From Trichostrongylus colubriformis (taxonomy: Eukaryota; Nematoda; Chromadorea; Rhabditida; Trichostrongylidae): a DNA stretch of 64,000 nucleotides. Below are positions 48,492 to 59,239 of this stretch, piece after piece. The DNA is taken from the NCBI GenBank assembly GCA_963978905.1, contig OZ022256.1, positions 43,758,001-43,822,000 on the forward strand. The letters run 5' to 3'. The notes below the pieces were generated by a model. That model was given only the letters and a program-made list of their open reading frames with translations, had not been told where the DNA came from and searched no databases. Position 1 is the stretch's first letter; each line of letters opens with the position of its first letter. Made by a program: the position numbers and the translations under genes.

Positions 48492-49379
48492 TTAGGTTGA
48501 TTCATAATAAATCGGACAAATTGACAAATTTTAATCATTGTCGTACAACTTTTCAACGACAACTGGAATTCACTTGAAATATGCTCCATCTTTATCGATG
48601 ACCTTCTGCCACGGGTTAGGCAGATCATGGATGCCCTTGCTCCAGAAGGCCGGAGGCTGGAGCTCGAAGAAGTTGCCGAGTGCCGTCTTGACGTCGTCGC
48701 GAGTTTTGAAGTCTTCGCCGTCGAGGTGGCGTCGGCTGTGGGAGAAAAGGTGGAAATCTGAAGGGGCCAGGTCTGGGGAGTACGGTGGGTGTGGAAGCAC
48801 GGTTCGACTGTACAACAGCACCTCGGCCTTGGTCGATCTTGCAATGTGCGGTCTCGCGTTGTCGTGCTGGAAGTAGACATGTGACTGCCGCCGTAGCGAA
48901 CTTTGGACATTTGCCTTCAATTCTCGTAAATGACGAACGTAGACGTCGGCGGATACTGTTGTACCTTCATCGAGCAGCTCCCAGTACTCTACGCCGTGTA
49001 CGCTCCACCAACCGTGGTTTTCGTCTTCGATGGAATAGTCGTCTGACGCAAACTTCGAATGCCACAAACACACTGTACTTCTGGCGGGGGCATGCTCCTT
49101 GTGAATTTCTTTCAGACGTCTGCCGATGTCCGCGGGTTCCTGGCCAGATAGCGATAGAAATAGTATGACGTTGCGGATGTGGTCTCTGGACGGCTTGAAA
49201 TCGTGCGGCATGGTGGCGGAATGAAACTACTTTGGAGTGATTATTTCGCGGTACTTTGAAGAGCTTTTCATACTCATTCCAACGGTACCTCGTGCGTCCA
49301 TTTTCGTTAACTCGTTGCTGAGTTATGATCTCTAGAAATCATCACTACCATTTGTCCGATTTATTATGAATCAACCTAA
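48492..49379 (-). mobile_element. Internally deleted mariner element (888 bp)
   Basis: TTAGGTTGATTCATAATAAA and its exact complement bound the element, with TA on both sides. Terminal identity extends through TCGGACAAATTG. It carries a shortened but uninterrupted transposase frame on the minus strand. Clean ends and the intact frame point to a fairly young copy. Confidence 0.92.
48570..49211 (-). CDS. Mariner transposase with internal deletion
   Basis: An uninterrupted 213-residue frame starts MPHDFKPSRDHIRNVILF and ends DKDGAYFK. The first 60 residues resemble the N-terminal helix-turn-helix part (GRRLKEIHKEHAPARSTVCLW, WHSKFASDDYSIED). After a junction near residue 68-75 it resumes in the catalytic part with SADVYVRHLRELK, HVYFQHDNARPH (second catalytic Asp) and YSPDLAPSDFHLF (third catalytic Asp). 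Family members are about 345 residues, so some 130 are missing, including the first catalytic Asp. It cannot be catalytically active, but it may still bind terminal repeats. Confidence 0.9.
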   Translation of the reverse strand: MPHDFKPSRDHIRNVILFLSLSGQEPADIGRRLKEIHKEHAPARSTVCLWHSKFASDDYSIEDENHGWWSVHGVEYWELLDEGTTVSADVYVRHLRELKANVQSSLRRQSHVYFQHDNARPHIARSTKAEVLLYSRTVLPHPPYSPDLAPSDFHLFSHSRRHLDGEDFKTRDDVKTALGNFFELQPPAFWSKGIHDLPNPWQKVIDKDGAYFK

Positions 49380-49389
49380 TATAACGCTA

Positions 49390-50230
49390 TGAAGGAAAAA
49401 ATAAAAGAAAAATAAAAGGCGTCGTACACTTGCATCTCATTTCCATTTGGAATTTCACAGGTGATCTTCTGCTTACACTGTGTTGGAGACAGTCTACGTT
49501 CGTGTTTATGTTGTTGTTCTACAAGCAACTCATACCAGTTGACCACGTCACTGGAACGAACCATGGTCTGCATGAAATCGGGTAAATAGAACGTACACGT
49601 GGACCCAAAGCGTTGTTTCACCACGACCAGCTACAGCCAAATTTAGCAAGTGCTCCAGAATGGGAAGCCGGCCGGCTGAATATATCACTACCAGTTGGTA
49701 CTGCGCGAATAGCGCAATGGAATTTTGTGTTGTAAAAATGACCACACTGACTAACCAATTTCAAAGCTAATATCGCATAGTTCCACACTGTGATAAACGC
49801 GGTACTGAGCGCTGGCCCAGCTGGTATTTCCATTATCATCTATTCTATTATCATCTATTACCACCCTTAATCCGGAAGCACAAGGAACTTGATGACAGCA
49901 GACGTACCTTGCGGATTATATATAGTGGGATACTTCAATACCGTCTGTGCTTTTCCGGAATCTCATGATATTTTAATGCTCAACAACTATTGAGGCTCCA
50001 AAATATCGATTCAAAAACTCAAAGGACCCCTCAGAAGTCTCAGAGGTTTTCTGAAATGTTTTTGCAATGTTTCGATGTTTACCACCTTCTTCAGACCTAA
50101 AGCAGTGGAGATCTTTTTCAGACTCGAAGAATGGTCTTCTGACTTTTTTAAATAAATATTTTCGAGTCTCAGTTGTTGTTGAGTATTTATGTAGTGGATA
50201 TATAATCAGCTATATGTATCCGTCTGTCGA
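49390..50230. other. Intergenic stretch, no gene recognised
   Basis: Short frames only; no repeat ends or RNA genes were found. Confidence 0.45.
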
Positions 50231-50237
50231 TTTGGCA

Positions 50238-51235
50238 CGAAATTCATATCTTGTGAAAACGGGACTCTGATTTATACAAGTAGTCCAGGGGTTTGTCACG
50301 GGGACATGAACCGTAAGTGTTTCGAATGATAACGCCTGATAAAGGCCGATAAAAAAAGTCGGAAGGCAAATGTCACCGAGTTCCCTGCGTCTTTTGCTTA
50401 GCAATGGAACGTTGGTACTGATGGATGTGGGGTGGTACGGGAACAATAATGGTAGGATAATGATTGATCATAACCTCAACTTCTGGTAATTGTTGATAAA
50501 GACTGCTGAAAAACATTGGAAGTCATGGGTGAGAAATGCAAATCGCTGCTCTTTTAACAAAATGACGTTAAAACCTTGGCATCTATAGTGTTATATGAGT
50601 TAAACGGGGAGCCTACTAATGCACGACTGATAAAAGCTTATGAGCGACGTGACAACTGAGGAACTCGTCTAAGCGTCAAATGCTCTGTAAGTGTACAAAT
50701 TTTGCTCCTGTTCCGGAGTCGGTAACAAAAGAAAAGCGACCGCTAAACTATTCACACTCCGAAAACGTGGTGCTCATCCATGGAGATATGATAAGCAGTG
50801 TCTAGAAACTGATTCGTAAACTAACGCAGTAGGTCAGGTGGGCTCAATAGATGTAAACATTTACTTCCTGTTGCGCTATATAACGCACCAAGTATGTTTG
50901 TCTGTGTATGTGTGCGTGTGTCTGTCTCTATGTCACGAAATTCATATCTCATTTCACAGCAATGATAGTGCCCTGATTTCCAAGAGTGATCTAGGGCGTG
51001 ATACGGGGACATAAATGGTAGGTGATCGAAAGTGATAACAGCTGATAAGGGCTCACAAAGAGCAACAGCAGACGAATGTCGCTAGCTTTGTCGCGCCTTT
51101 CTATCGGCCATAAATTGATTGACACTTAGTAGTCTCATACAGGACGCTATGGTGACATCAGCCATGGCTGATGGAGAGTGATAGCAACTTATAAGGGCTG
51201 ATAAGAGGATCGGAAGTCTAATTTCACCGGATTCG
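50238..51235. repeat. Diverged monomers of the 145-bp minisatellite family
   Basis: GAAATTCATATCT, GGGGACAT, GATAACNNCTGATAA and GGCNGATAA occur in order at 50238-50385 and 50936-51085, with a partial copy near 51160-51235. They match the unit of the array at 53046-53769. The second is preceded by a TGTG-rich tract, as is the main array. Confidence 0.7.
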
Positions 51236-51616
51236 TTTCTCCTTTTTAGATTGATAATAGAGCTCGCATACAGAGGTGATAAGTGGGGCAGGGACAGTGA
51301 CATTAATAGCATATGACAGCAAGAAATAACTTTCAGTTAAGTCTGACAAGAGCCAAATAAAGTCTGTAAAGAGCCAATGGAAGTAAATTTTTACGGGTTC
51401 AATGTACCGCTAACTAATAATACAATACTTTACTACCACATGCGGCCACAGTTGCCCAATCGAATGATAAAGTGCGAGCACATGTCGTTCTTGTTGTTAC
51501 AACAGTTGTAGCAAAAAGTATTGACCGCTCAATTACTTGGTTGTGAAGTAGTTGTAAACGACCGAAAATACTTTGACCAGTAAGCTACCTGAATCGCAAG
51601 AACGATGGGTGTTTGT

Positions 51617-51890
51617 GGGTGGGGGTCGCCTGGTCGAATTTCCGCGCGACCGCCCGCGGCGAGCAGTGCGGCAAGTACGAGTCGTTTGGAATTCCGCTCA
51701 AGCCCCAATGAGATGGTGCCGTGAGCGACCTTTAAGGGTAGGCGAACTCCCAAAGCTTTCAACTTGCAATCTTTAAAGGTCTCTCACGGTACCAGGCCAT
51801 TGCGTCTCGAGCGGAATTCCCAACGGCTCGTACTGACGGCGCCGCGAGTGAGACGCCACAAGCGGAAATTCGACCTAGCGACCCCCACCC
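51617..51890. repeat. Foldback element with about 130-bp arms
   Basis: GGGTGGGGGTCGCC and CTGGTCGAATTTCCGC at the left pair with GCGGAAATTCGACC and GCGACCCCCACCC at the right; the arms include TACGAGTCGTTTGGAATTCC against GGAATTCCCAACGGCTCGTA. A 20-base centre separates them. There is no coding content. Confidence 0.88.
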
Positions 51891-52989
51891 GGTGTTTGTG
51901 AGTAAAGATACCACCTGGCTGACGCACAATACTGCGTACTATCACGCTGTATGACTGCTCATCCATTAAAGTGGTATCAAGCCTCATTTACATTATTCGG
52001 ATGTGTGACGCACGCAGTAGTGTGCCATGGCCAACTGATGTGAACATGTGCTATACCTAATGGCGGAATTGGTGTAGTGACAAGGCCCGGTTTACATAAT
52101 TTATTAAGTGGCACGCATACTAGCTCTCATGGCGCAGGGATCATAACCCACTCAAGCCAACCAAGCCTTCCATCCATCCGAGTAGATAAAGTGGTACCAG
52201 ACTTGTCTGGGAGAATAAAAGCACTGATTCGTACATCGGCCCCTGCATACCATTTTATAGGCGCAATCACCCGCCACTACGATTCGCGATGGAACTACAT
52301 ACAATAGAATGCGTGGGGCTTTCCAAGGGATTGCTTAGCGACAGAACTTTATCCGTTATATTATGCCAATTATAATGTGAGCGTACTGAAGACGGGTCTA
52401 GCTCTTGGGCATGACAGATATTCTATGAAATTATCTTGGACAATATCGGAACGATAAAGGTGCTGTTCCCGTGGAAAGAAGGTGGAGAAATGCACATACA
52501 CAAGGTTGCTTGAGTGAAAAATTGACCAGTAGTCATGCTGTACAAAACAGCGCCTTATAAATCAGCTGATCCCGGGTGGTGGTAGGCAGGAGTGGGGGGC
52601 ATGAATCACACAAGTATGAGAAGTTTGAGCCACACAAGTCACACAAGTCACACAAGTGTGAGAATTTGACGAGGTTAAATCGTTGCTCGCCAAGTAGAGC
52701 AGTGGATCAATTTGATTACGGAGACACAAATTGACAAACAGTTACCACGCTACCGTAGTAGATTAGTTCGTTGGGCACAACACGGAAGTGATTCAGTGTT
52801 CAGTGGAACGAATAAAAGGTAAAGAACAAAAGAAGAAGAAGACTAGGATTACAGAATTATGGAGGTAAGACGTATTAAGGAGTGCTTCGTAATTTTCGCG
52901 CACGAATCGGGACGTGGTACAAGAAGGACCAATGACATAGCAAGAGCCTCGGCGAAATATCATACTCTATATATAATCCAGAAGTTTGG

Positions 52990-52995
52990 TGTGTT

Positions 52996-53032
<37 letters not shown>

Positions 53033-53035
53033 CTG
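52990..53035. repeat. TG microsatellite
   Basis: About 14 TG dinucleotides follow AGAAGTTTGGTGTGTTTG. The same lead-in occurs before a second TG tract at 54180-54218. Confidence 0.9.
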
Positions 53036-53045
53036 TCTGTCCGCT

Positions 53046-53769
53046 CACCGCATAATATCTCGCGTCGCAGTAAAGCTGGGATCCTGAATTTTTAAGGTAA
53101 TGTAGGGGTGTTAAGGGGACATCAATGGTGAGGGAACGGAAGTGATAGCAACTGATAAGGGCTGATAAGGAGCCTCGAAAGGCGAATGGCGGGAAATTCA
53201 TATCTCGCGTCGCAGCAAAGCTGGGATCCTGAATTTTTAAGGTAATGTAGGGGTGTTAAGGGGACATCAATGGTGAGGGAACGGAAGTGATAGCAACTGA
53301 TAAGGGCTGATAAGGAGCCCCGAAAGGCGAATGGCGGGAAATTCATATCTCGCGTAGCAGCAAAGCTGGGACCCTGAATTTTTAAGATGATATAGGGGTG
53401 GAAAGGGGACATTAATGGTGAAGGAACGGAAGTGATATCAACTGATAAGGGCTGATAAGGAGCCTCGAAAGGCGAATGGCGGGAAATTCATATCTCGCGT
53501 CGCAGCAAAGCTGGGATCCTCAATTTTCAAGGTAATGTAGGGGTGGTAAGGGGACATTAATGGTGAAGGAACGGAAGTGATAGCAACTGATAAGGGCTGA
53601 TAAGGAGCCTCGAAGGCGAATGGCGGGAAATTCATATCTCGCGTCGCAGCAAAGCTGGGATCCTGAATTTTTAAGGTAATGTAGGGGTGGTAAGGGGACA
53701 TCAATGGTGAGGGAACGGAAGTGATAGCAACTGATAAGGGCTGATAAGGAGCCTCGAAAGGCGAATGGC
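53046..53769. repeat. 145-bp minisatellite, five copies
   Basis: Units begin at about 53046 (partial), 53191, 53336, 53481 and 53625 and run to 53769; each starts GGGAAATTCATATCTCGCG and ends AAAGGCGAATGGC. Copies differ by a few bases. The 144- to 145-base unit is not a multiple of three, so the long minus-strand frames across the array change register and are not genes. Confidence 0.93.
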
Positions 53770-53929
53770 GACGCAGCTGTGTTGTGATGGGCCGGTAAGG
53801 AAAGGAGGCATTACCTAGGGATACACCGAGGGTACCCATGTCACTCCCACAGTCCAGCGTCAACCATTTACAACCTGTCTGCACCACATACACCCCTATC
53901 TCATTGTTATGATGTCTCAACTGAACTGC

Positions 53930-56560
53930 TGTCTGGAAAGGTCGGGCATGTTAGAATTGGGTAGGTGCTGACCTAAGCGCACAGAGCACATAAGAATTAA
54001 GCCTAGCTCCGCCCACTGTGAGCGGGGCTTGCGCGGAAACTGCCGGTGTTCAAATTTAAGTCCACGCTCAGGTTCCGAAAATCAGGCAGGCTAGGAATGG
54101 ACCTGTAGAGGTCGGGCAAGTTAGGGATGGGTTGGGGTAAGCCAAAATGTACGGAGCACATGAGAGGCAAGCTAAAACCAGAAGTTTGGTGTGTTTGTGT
54201 GTGTGTGTGTGTGTGTCCGTTTTTTGTCGCATAATCTACTCTCAACTCAATGGCAACGTGAAGAGGTCGGACAAGTTGGGGATGGGTAGGGGTTGACCAA
54301 AGTGTGCGGAGCTCATTAAGAACTAAGCCTAGCTCCCCCCACCGTGAGCGGGGCTTGCGCAGAAATGGTTGAAAAAATCGGCTAAATCAAGAGTGGGCCT
54401 GTAGGGATCGGGCAAGTTAAGACTCAGTAGGGCCTCATCTCAACTGTATCCTGGAGGGTCGCGCGAGTTAGGAGTGGGTAGGAGCTGATCTAAGCGTACA
54501 GAGCATATAAGAACTAAGCCTAGCTCCGCCCACCATGGGCGCGTCTTGCGCCGAAATCGATGAATAAACGAATTTAGGTCCTCGCTCAGGTGTTGGAAAT
54601 CGGGCAAGTTAGGAAAGAGTCTGTTGAAGTCGCGCATGTAAGGACTGGGGAGGGACTGATCAAAGTAAAGGGAACACACAACAAGCAAATTAGGCACGGG
54701 CAGTGGAGGTCGGGCAGGCTTAGTATTGGGTAGGGACCAAGTGTACAGACCACATAAGTTCTAAGCCTAACTCCCCCCACCATAGGGGGGGGGGGGCTGC
54801 GCCGAAACCGATGGGTGCTCCAATTTAAGTCCTCGCCTGGGTTCCGAAAATCGGGACGGTCAGGAATGGGACTGCTCAGGTCGTGCGAGTAAGGAGTAGG
54901 TAGAGACTGACCAAATAGTAGGGAGCACACAAGGAGCAGAACGGGCCTGTAGAGGTATGGCAAGTTAGGATAGCGTAGGGGCAAACACAAGTGTATGGAG
55001 CACATAAGTTCTAAGCCTACCTCCGCCCATCATGGGCTGGGCTCGCGCCGAAATCGATGAATAAACGAATTTAGGTCCTCGCTCAGGTGTTGGAAATCGG
55101 GCAAGTTAGGAAAGAGTCTGTTGAAGTCGCGCATGTAAGGACTGGGGAGGGACTGATCAAAGTAAAGGGAACACACAACAAGCAGATTAGGCACGGGCAG
55201 TGGAGGTCGGGCAGGCTTAGTATTGGGTAGGGACCAAGTGTACAGACCACATAAGTTCTAAGCCTAACTCCGCCCACCATAGGGGGGGGGGGCTGCGCCG
55301 AAACCGATGGGTGCTCCAATTTAAGTCCTCGCCTGGGTTCCGAAAATCGGGACTGTCAGGAATGGGACTGCTCAGGTCGTGCGAGTAAGGAGTGGGTAGA
55401 GACTGACCAAATTGTAGGGAGCACACAAGGAGCAGAACGGGCCTGTAGAGGTATGACAAGTTAGGATAGCGTAGGGGCAAACACAAGTGTATGGATCACA
55501 TAAGTTCTAAGCCTACCTCCGCCCACCATGAGCTGGGCTTGCGCTGAAATCAATGAATAAACGAATTTAGGTCCTCGCTTAAGTGCTCAAAATCGGGCAA
55601 GTTAGGAAAGGGTCTGTTGAAGTCGCGCATGTTAGGACTGGGGAGGGACTGACCAAAGTGAAGGGTGCACACAACAAGCAAATAAGGCACGGGCCTGTGG
55701 AGGTCGGGCAGGTTAGGATTGGGTAGGGGTCATGTGTACGGAGCATATAAGTTTTAAGCTTAGCTCCGCCCAGCATGGACGGGGCCTGCGACGAAACCGA
55801 TGGGTACTCAAACTTATAAACCCTCGCATGGGTTCCGAAAATCGGGAAGGTCAGGAATGGGACTGCTCAGGTCGTGCGAGTAAGAACTGGATAGGGACAG
55901 ACCAAAATGTAGGGAGCACACAAGAAGCAAATTAGGAATGGGCCTGTAGAGGTAGGGCAAGTTAGGATAGCGTAGAGGAAAACATAAGTGTACAGAGCAC
56001 ATGGATTCTAAGCCTACCTCCGCCCATCATGGGCTGGGCTCGCGCCGAAATCCATGAATAAACGAATTCAGGTCTTCGCTCAAGTGCTAAAATTCGGGCA
56101 AGTTAGGAAAGGGTCTGTTGAAGTCGCGCATGTTAGGACTGGGGAGGGACTGACCAAAGTGAAGGGTGCACACAACAAGCACATAAGGCACGGGCCTGTG
56201 GAGGTCGGGCAGGTTAGGATTGGGTAGGGGTCATGTGTACGGAGCATATAAGTTTTAAGCTTAGCTCCGCACACCATGGACGGGGCCTGCGACGGAACCG
56301 ATGGGTACTCAAATTTATAAACCCTCGCATGGGTTCCGAAAATCGGGAAGGTCAGGAATGGGACTGCTCAGGTCGTGCGAGTAAGAACTGGATAGGGACA
56401 GACCAAAATGTAGGGAGCACACAAGAAGCAAATTAGGTACGGGTGTGTGGAGGTCGGGCAGGTTAGGATTGGGTAGGAGTCAACCCACCCAACTTATGTA
56501 CTCTGTACACGTCAACCTCCTGTGTATAGAGTACATAAGTTCTAAGCCCAGCCCGGCCAT
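53930..56560. repeat. Higher-order tandem array of about 250-bp units in pairs of about 500 bp
   Basis: The anchor AAGCCTA(G/C)CTCCGCCCA recurs about every 250 bp from near 54000. Every second unit is more alike: starts near 54514, 55011, 55504 and 56007 give spacings of 497, 493 and 503. Unit features are the GCTCCGCCCACCATGGGCGG dyad, CGAAAATCGGG, GGGCAAGTTAGGA and GGGAGCACA. G-homopolymers near 54785 and 55279 replace the dyad's right half in two units. Confidence 0.88.
54180..54222. repeat. TG microsatellite within the tandem array
   Basis: AGAAGTTTGGTGTGTTTG followed by about ten TG repeats interrupts the array and copies the lead-in of the microsatellite at 52990. Confidence 0.88.
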
Positions 56561-57114
56561 AATTGCAATATTAGTATGATACTCACAAAGTGACTGTTTG
56601 TTCTCGGTTACCATTAGGGAGTGGTGTGTTATTATCAGATGTATCTCTCGGCAATCAGTTAAGGTCAATGTTTCTTATAGAACTGATACATGCACGTCCT
56701 CTCGAAACTTTTAACCCTCAAAAGTCAACTACTACGGATCGCCTCAGCGCTCACGATGAGACACCTCCGACTGCTGCAGCTCCTTTTAGCGTGGCCACCC
56801 CTCTGCGATTGTGCCTTACACACTTGGATGATGGGAAGGGGGTCTTCTTTCTTGGATTTTTTGACCGTTTCGATCCATCTTCCTTACTTTGGTACTACTA
56901 AGTGCTTCAATTCTATTTTTGTTTTCGGATCGAATCCTGCCTTTCTTTAAAGGGGTTTTGCCTTCAGTGGGGAAGGGGTTACAGATGGGTGTGGTGTCTC
57001 TTAGTTTCAACCAAAGCCATCGTTGGAGGTTTGCTCATAATATATACAAGCCGCATATTATCAGTTCCCTGCTGCAATGTGCGCTCCCTATACACAGGGC
57101 CTATTCCTGCTGCA

Positions 57115-57303
57115 ATGCGCGCGAAGCGCGCATGCGAAAGTCGGCTCGCCGCGCTAGCGGCGAGCCGAGAGTCGCTCCTCGCTACAAAGCAGACAGCCTC
57201 AAAGCCACCCTGCCGGGGCGGCGAAGCCGCCCCTACGAGGATTGGCCGGCGAAGCCGGCCAATCCGAGTCCAGGAGGGTTGGCCGGCGTCAGCCGGCCAA
57301 CCC
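57115..57303. repeat. Cluster of five GC-rich hairpins
   Basis: Perfect stems occur at 57115-57133 (8 bp, GAA loop), 57141-57168 (11 bp, 6-base loop), 57215-57233 (8 bp, GAA loop), 57239-57265 (12 bp, GAA loop) and 57276-57303 (12 bp, GTCA loop). The first, third and fourth have the core GCGAAGC. The last two have nearly the same arm, GGNTTGGCCGGC. The block is much more GC-rich than its surroundings. A frame crosses it on each strand, but this follows from the palindromes. Confidence 0.93.
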
Positions 57304-57309
57304 GACTGG

Positions 57310-59230
57310 TGTTTAAATAAAGTATAAACAAAAAATAATAGGCTTCGATCCATCCCATTTTGGGATGCGTCATGCATTGCTCTTCCATTCAAAATCGTGA
57401 TAACACTTGAATACGACTTAGCCCACGGCTTGTGTAGCTTGAACGTGACCGAACAGTAAGAGCAACGAGGAGTTCAAAGAAATCATGCGGCCTCCTTTCC
57501 TCACTTGAAAGTACCGGTAAGGTGGGAGGTGGGGGCAAGGAAGGAAAGCATATTTTAAAACGCCGACCTTCGTGAACAAACTCAGTAAAAATTCGATTCG
57601 AATTCAGTAAAAATAATGTTTAGCGAAAACGTGTTGAAAAACGCGACTTTGGGACACTATTGCGAGCTTCACCTCCGTGCTTCATCTCAGATCACTTGCT
57701 TCGGGCTAACCGACTCCAACATTTGATGTCGCGGAGAGCGATTTTTATCTTTTATCATAATGTTAAACAAGTGAAATGCACACAGCAGCAAGCAAGTCAG
57801 ACAGTGAAAGGGAGGATAACCGAAAGAGTGCGAAAAATCAATGTTTGAACCCTAATAAAATCACACCCGACGCCTTGGACTCGGTGAAAAAGATTTCGTA
57901 GTTCGAAGCTCCCGTCTATCGACCACGAAGAGCCGGAACAGACGGTGGAAGGTTGTTAACGATAAAGATATAACCGAATTTAGGGCTACAGCAGTAGAGC
58001 ACTCCTTCGATTAGAAGAAAAGCCAACAACGCTAAAGGAACTTACGCAAATAAGAATAAGAAAAAAATAAATAGCGGAGGTAAAGAGCAAGTAGGAATTA
58101 TGCCGCTTGCTATTTCACCATCTTCGGATCGAATACTTGGTGTAAAGTTACTTGCCGAATGAAAGTATAGTGTGCACAAGGTAGATCGATGTGCTAGGCG
58201 ATCATAAAATTATTATACCTTTTGCTCTTCTTCACCGTTTAATGCTGAAAATTTTGAACAGGGCTTTTGGTAAGTCTTTACTTTACCGGGCTGCTCAGCA
58301 CATGGTAACGGAAACCCATAGTGGACTAGGAGTGTGGCACAGCGCCGGCACAACAGGATAGGTGGCTATGAGAAGGGGCATAAGGCAGAGCAGTCGGAGA
58401 GAATAACAAGGCCAAAGGCTAAGAAATGAGCTAATGGCATGTAATAAGGAAATAGGCAAGGAGATGTCTCATCGATGGTAATAAGGTATTTACAAGGAAG
58501 AAGGAGCGCCGAAGTAACATGGAACTGTGCTGTTCTATGGTATAGTGGTTGGGAAAGGAAGTAAACACACAACACAACGATGTGTGTTGTGTAAGAAACA
58601 CAGAAGAAGTTACCAGAACGTTGTTAGTGCTTACTTGACCAATAACAATAATATCGAACAATTTCGACAGTCTCTCAAAGGAACGTGAGAACCAATTTTA
58701 TTTACACCTGCGCGAAATCTTGAAGAGGAGTAGGAAGGGATGAAGGATCAACGTCGGTGAGCTCTCGTGTGGGATGCATGCAATGTCCTGCAATGTCCTC
58801 AGAGGCTTTTTGTTACTATTATTGAAGTTTTTAAATAGTTTTGTAAATTTAGCCCAGTCAAATTTTTTTTGAAATTGGGATTTTAATGGGTACTTCAGCG
58901 ACACAATACTTTTCGCAGGCCATTCTATGTCAAATTGGAGGTGTTCTACCCTCCCAGAGACTCGCAGGTGGGTCGCGGAATTCAATAAGGACTTAATCCA
59001 GAGTTTTTAACGGCTCGACCACAATGAAGAACCATTCCAGGCCCTATATTGCAGCATAACTTCATGAGTTGCTAAAGAAGGACAGAAGCTCTCAGTAAAT
59101 GATGACAAGAGCAAGAGCACTTTCAGTTTTTGCATGGAGTAATAAGTACAAATATGGAAAGTCACGAATAGAGGGATAAAATTATGAAGAAGAAGTAACA
59201 ATTGTACAAAATGATCTCATTTCAAAATTT
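57310..59230. other. Intergenic stretch, no gene recognised
   Basis: It holds a fragment of family B near 57350-57430 (CCATCCCATTTTGGGATGCG). No gene, tRNA or complete element is supported. Confidence 0.45.
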
Positions 59231-59239
59231 CATATGCTG

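Noticed and set aside
53046..53769. CRISPR-like array
   Set aside because: The copies are contiguous 145-bp tandem units without unique spacers, in a eukaryotic context.
52875..53920. Long minus-strand open frames with repeated protein segments
   Set aside because: They arise from the 145-bp minisatellite. The unit is not a multiple of three and the frames carry microsatellite-encoded Thr-His runs.
54440..56280. Repeated minus-strand frames rich in Pro, Leu and Ser
   Set aside because: They track the higher-order tandem array; start and stop positions follow repeat units, not gene structure.
56889..57392. Overlapping open frames of about 140 codons on both strands
   Set aside because: They cross the GC hairpin cluster, and their openness is explained by GC-rich palindromes lacking stop codons.
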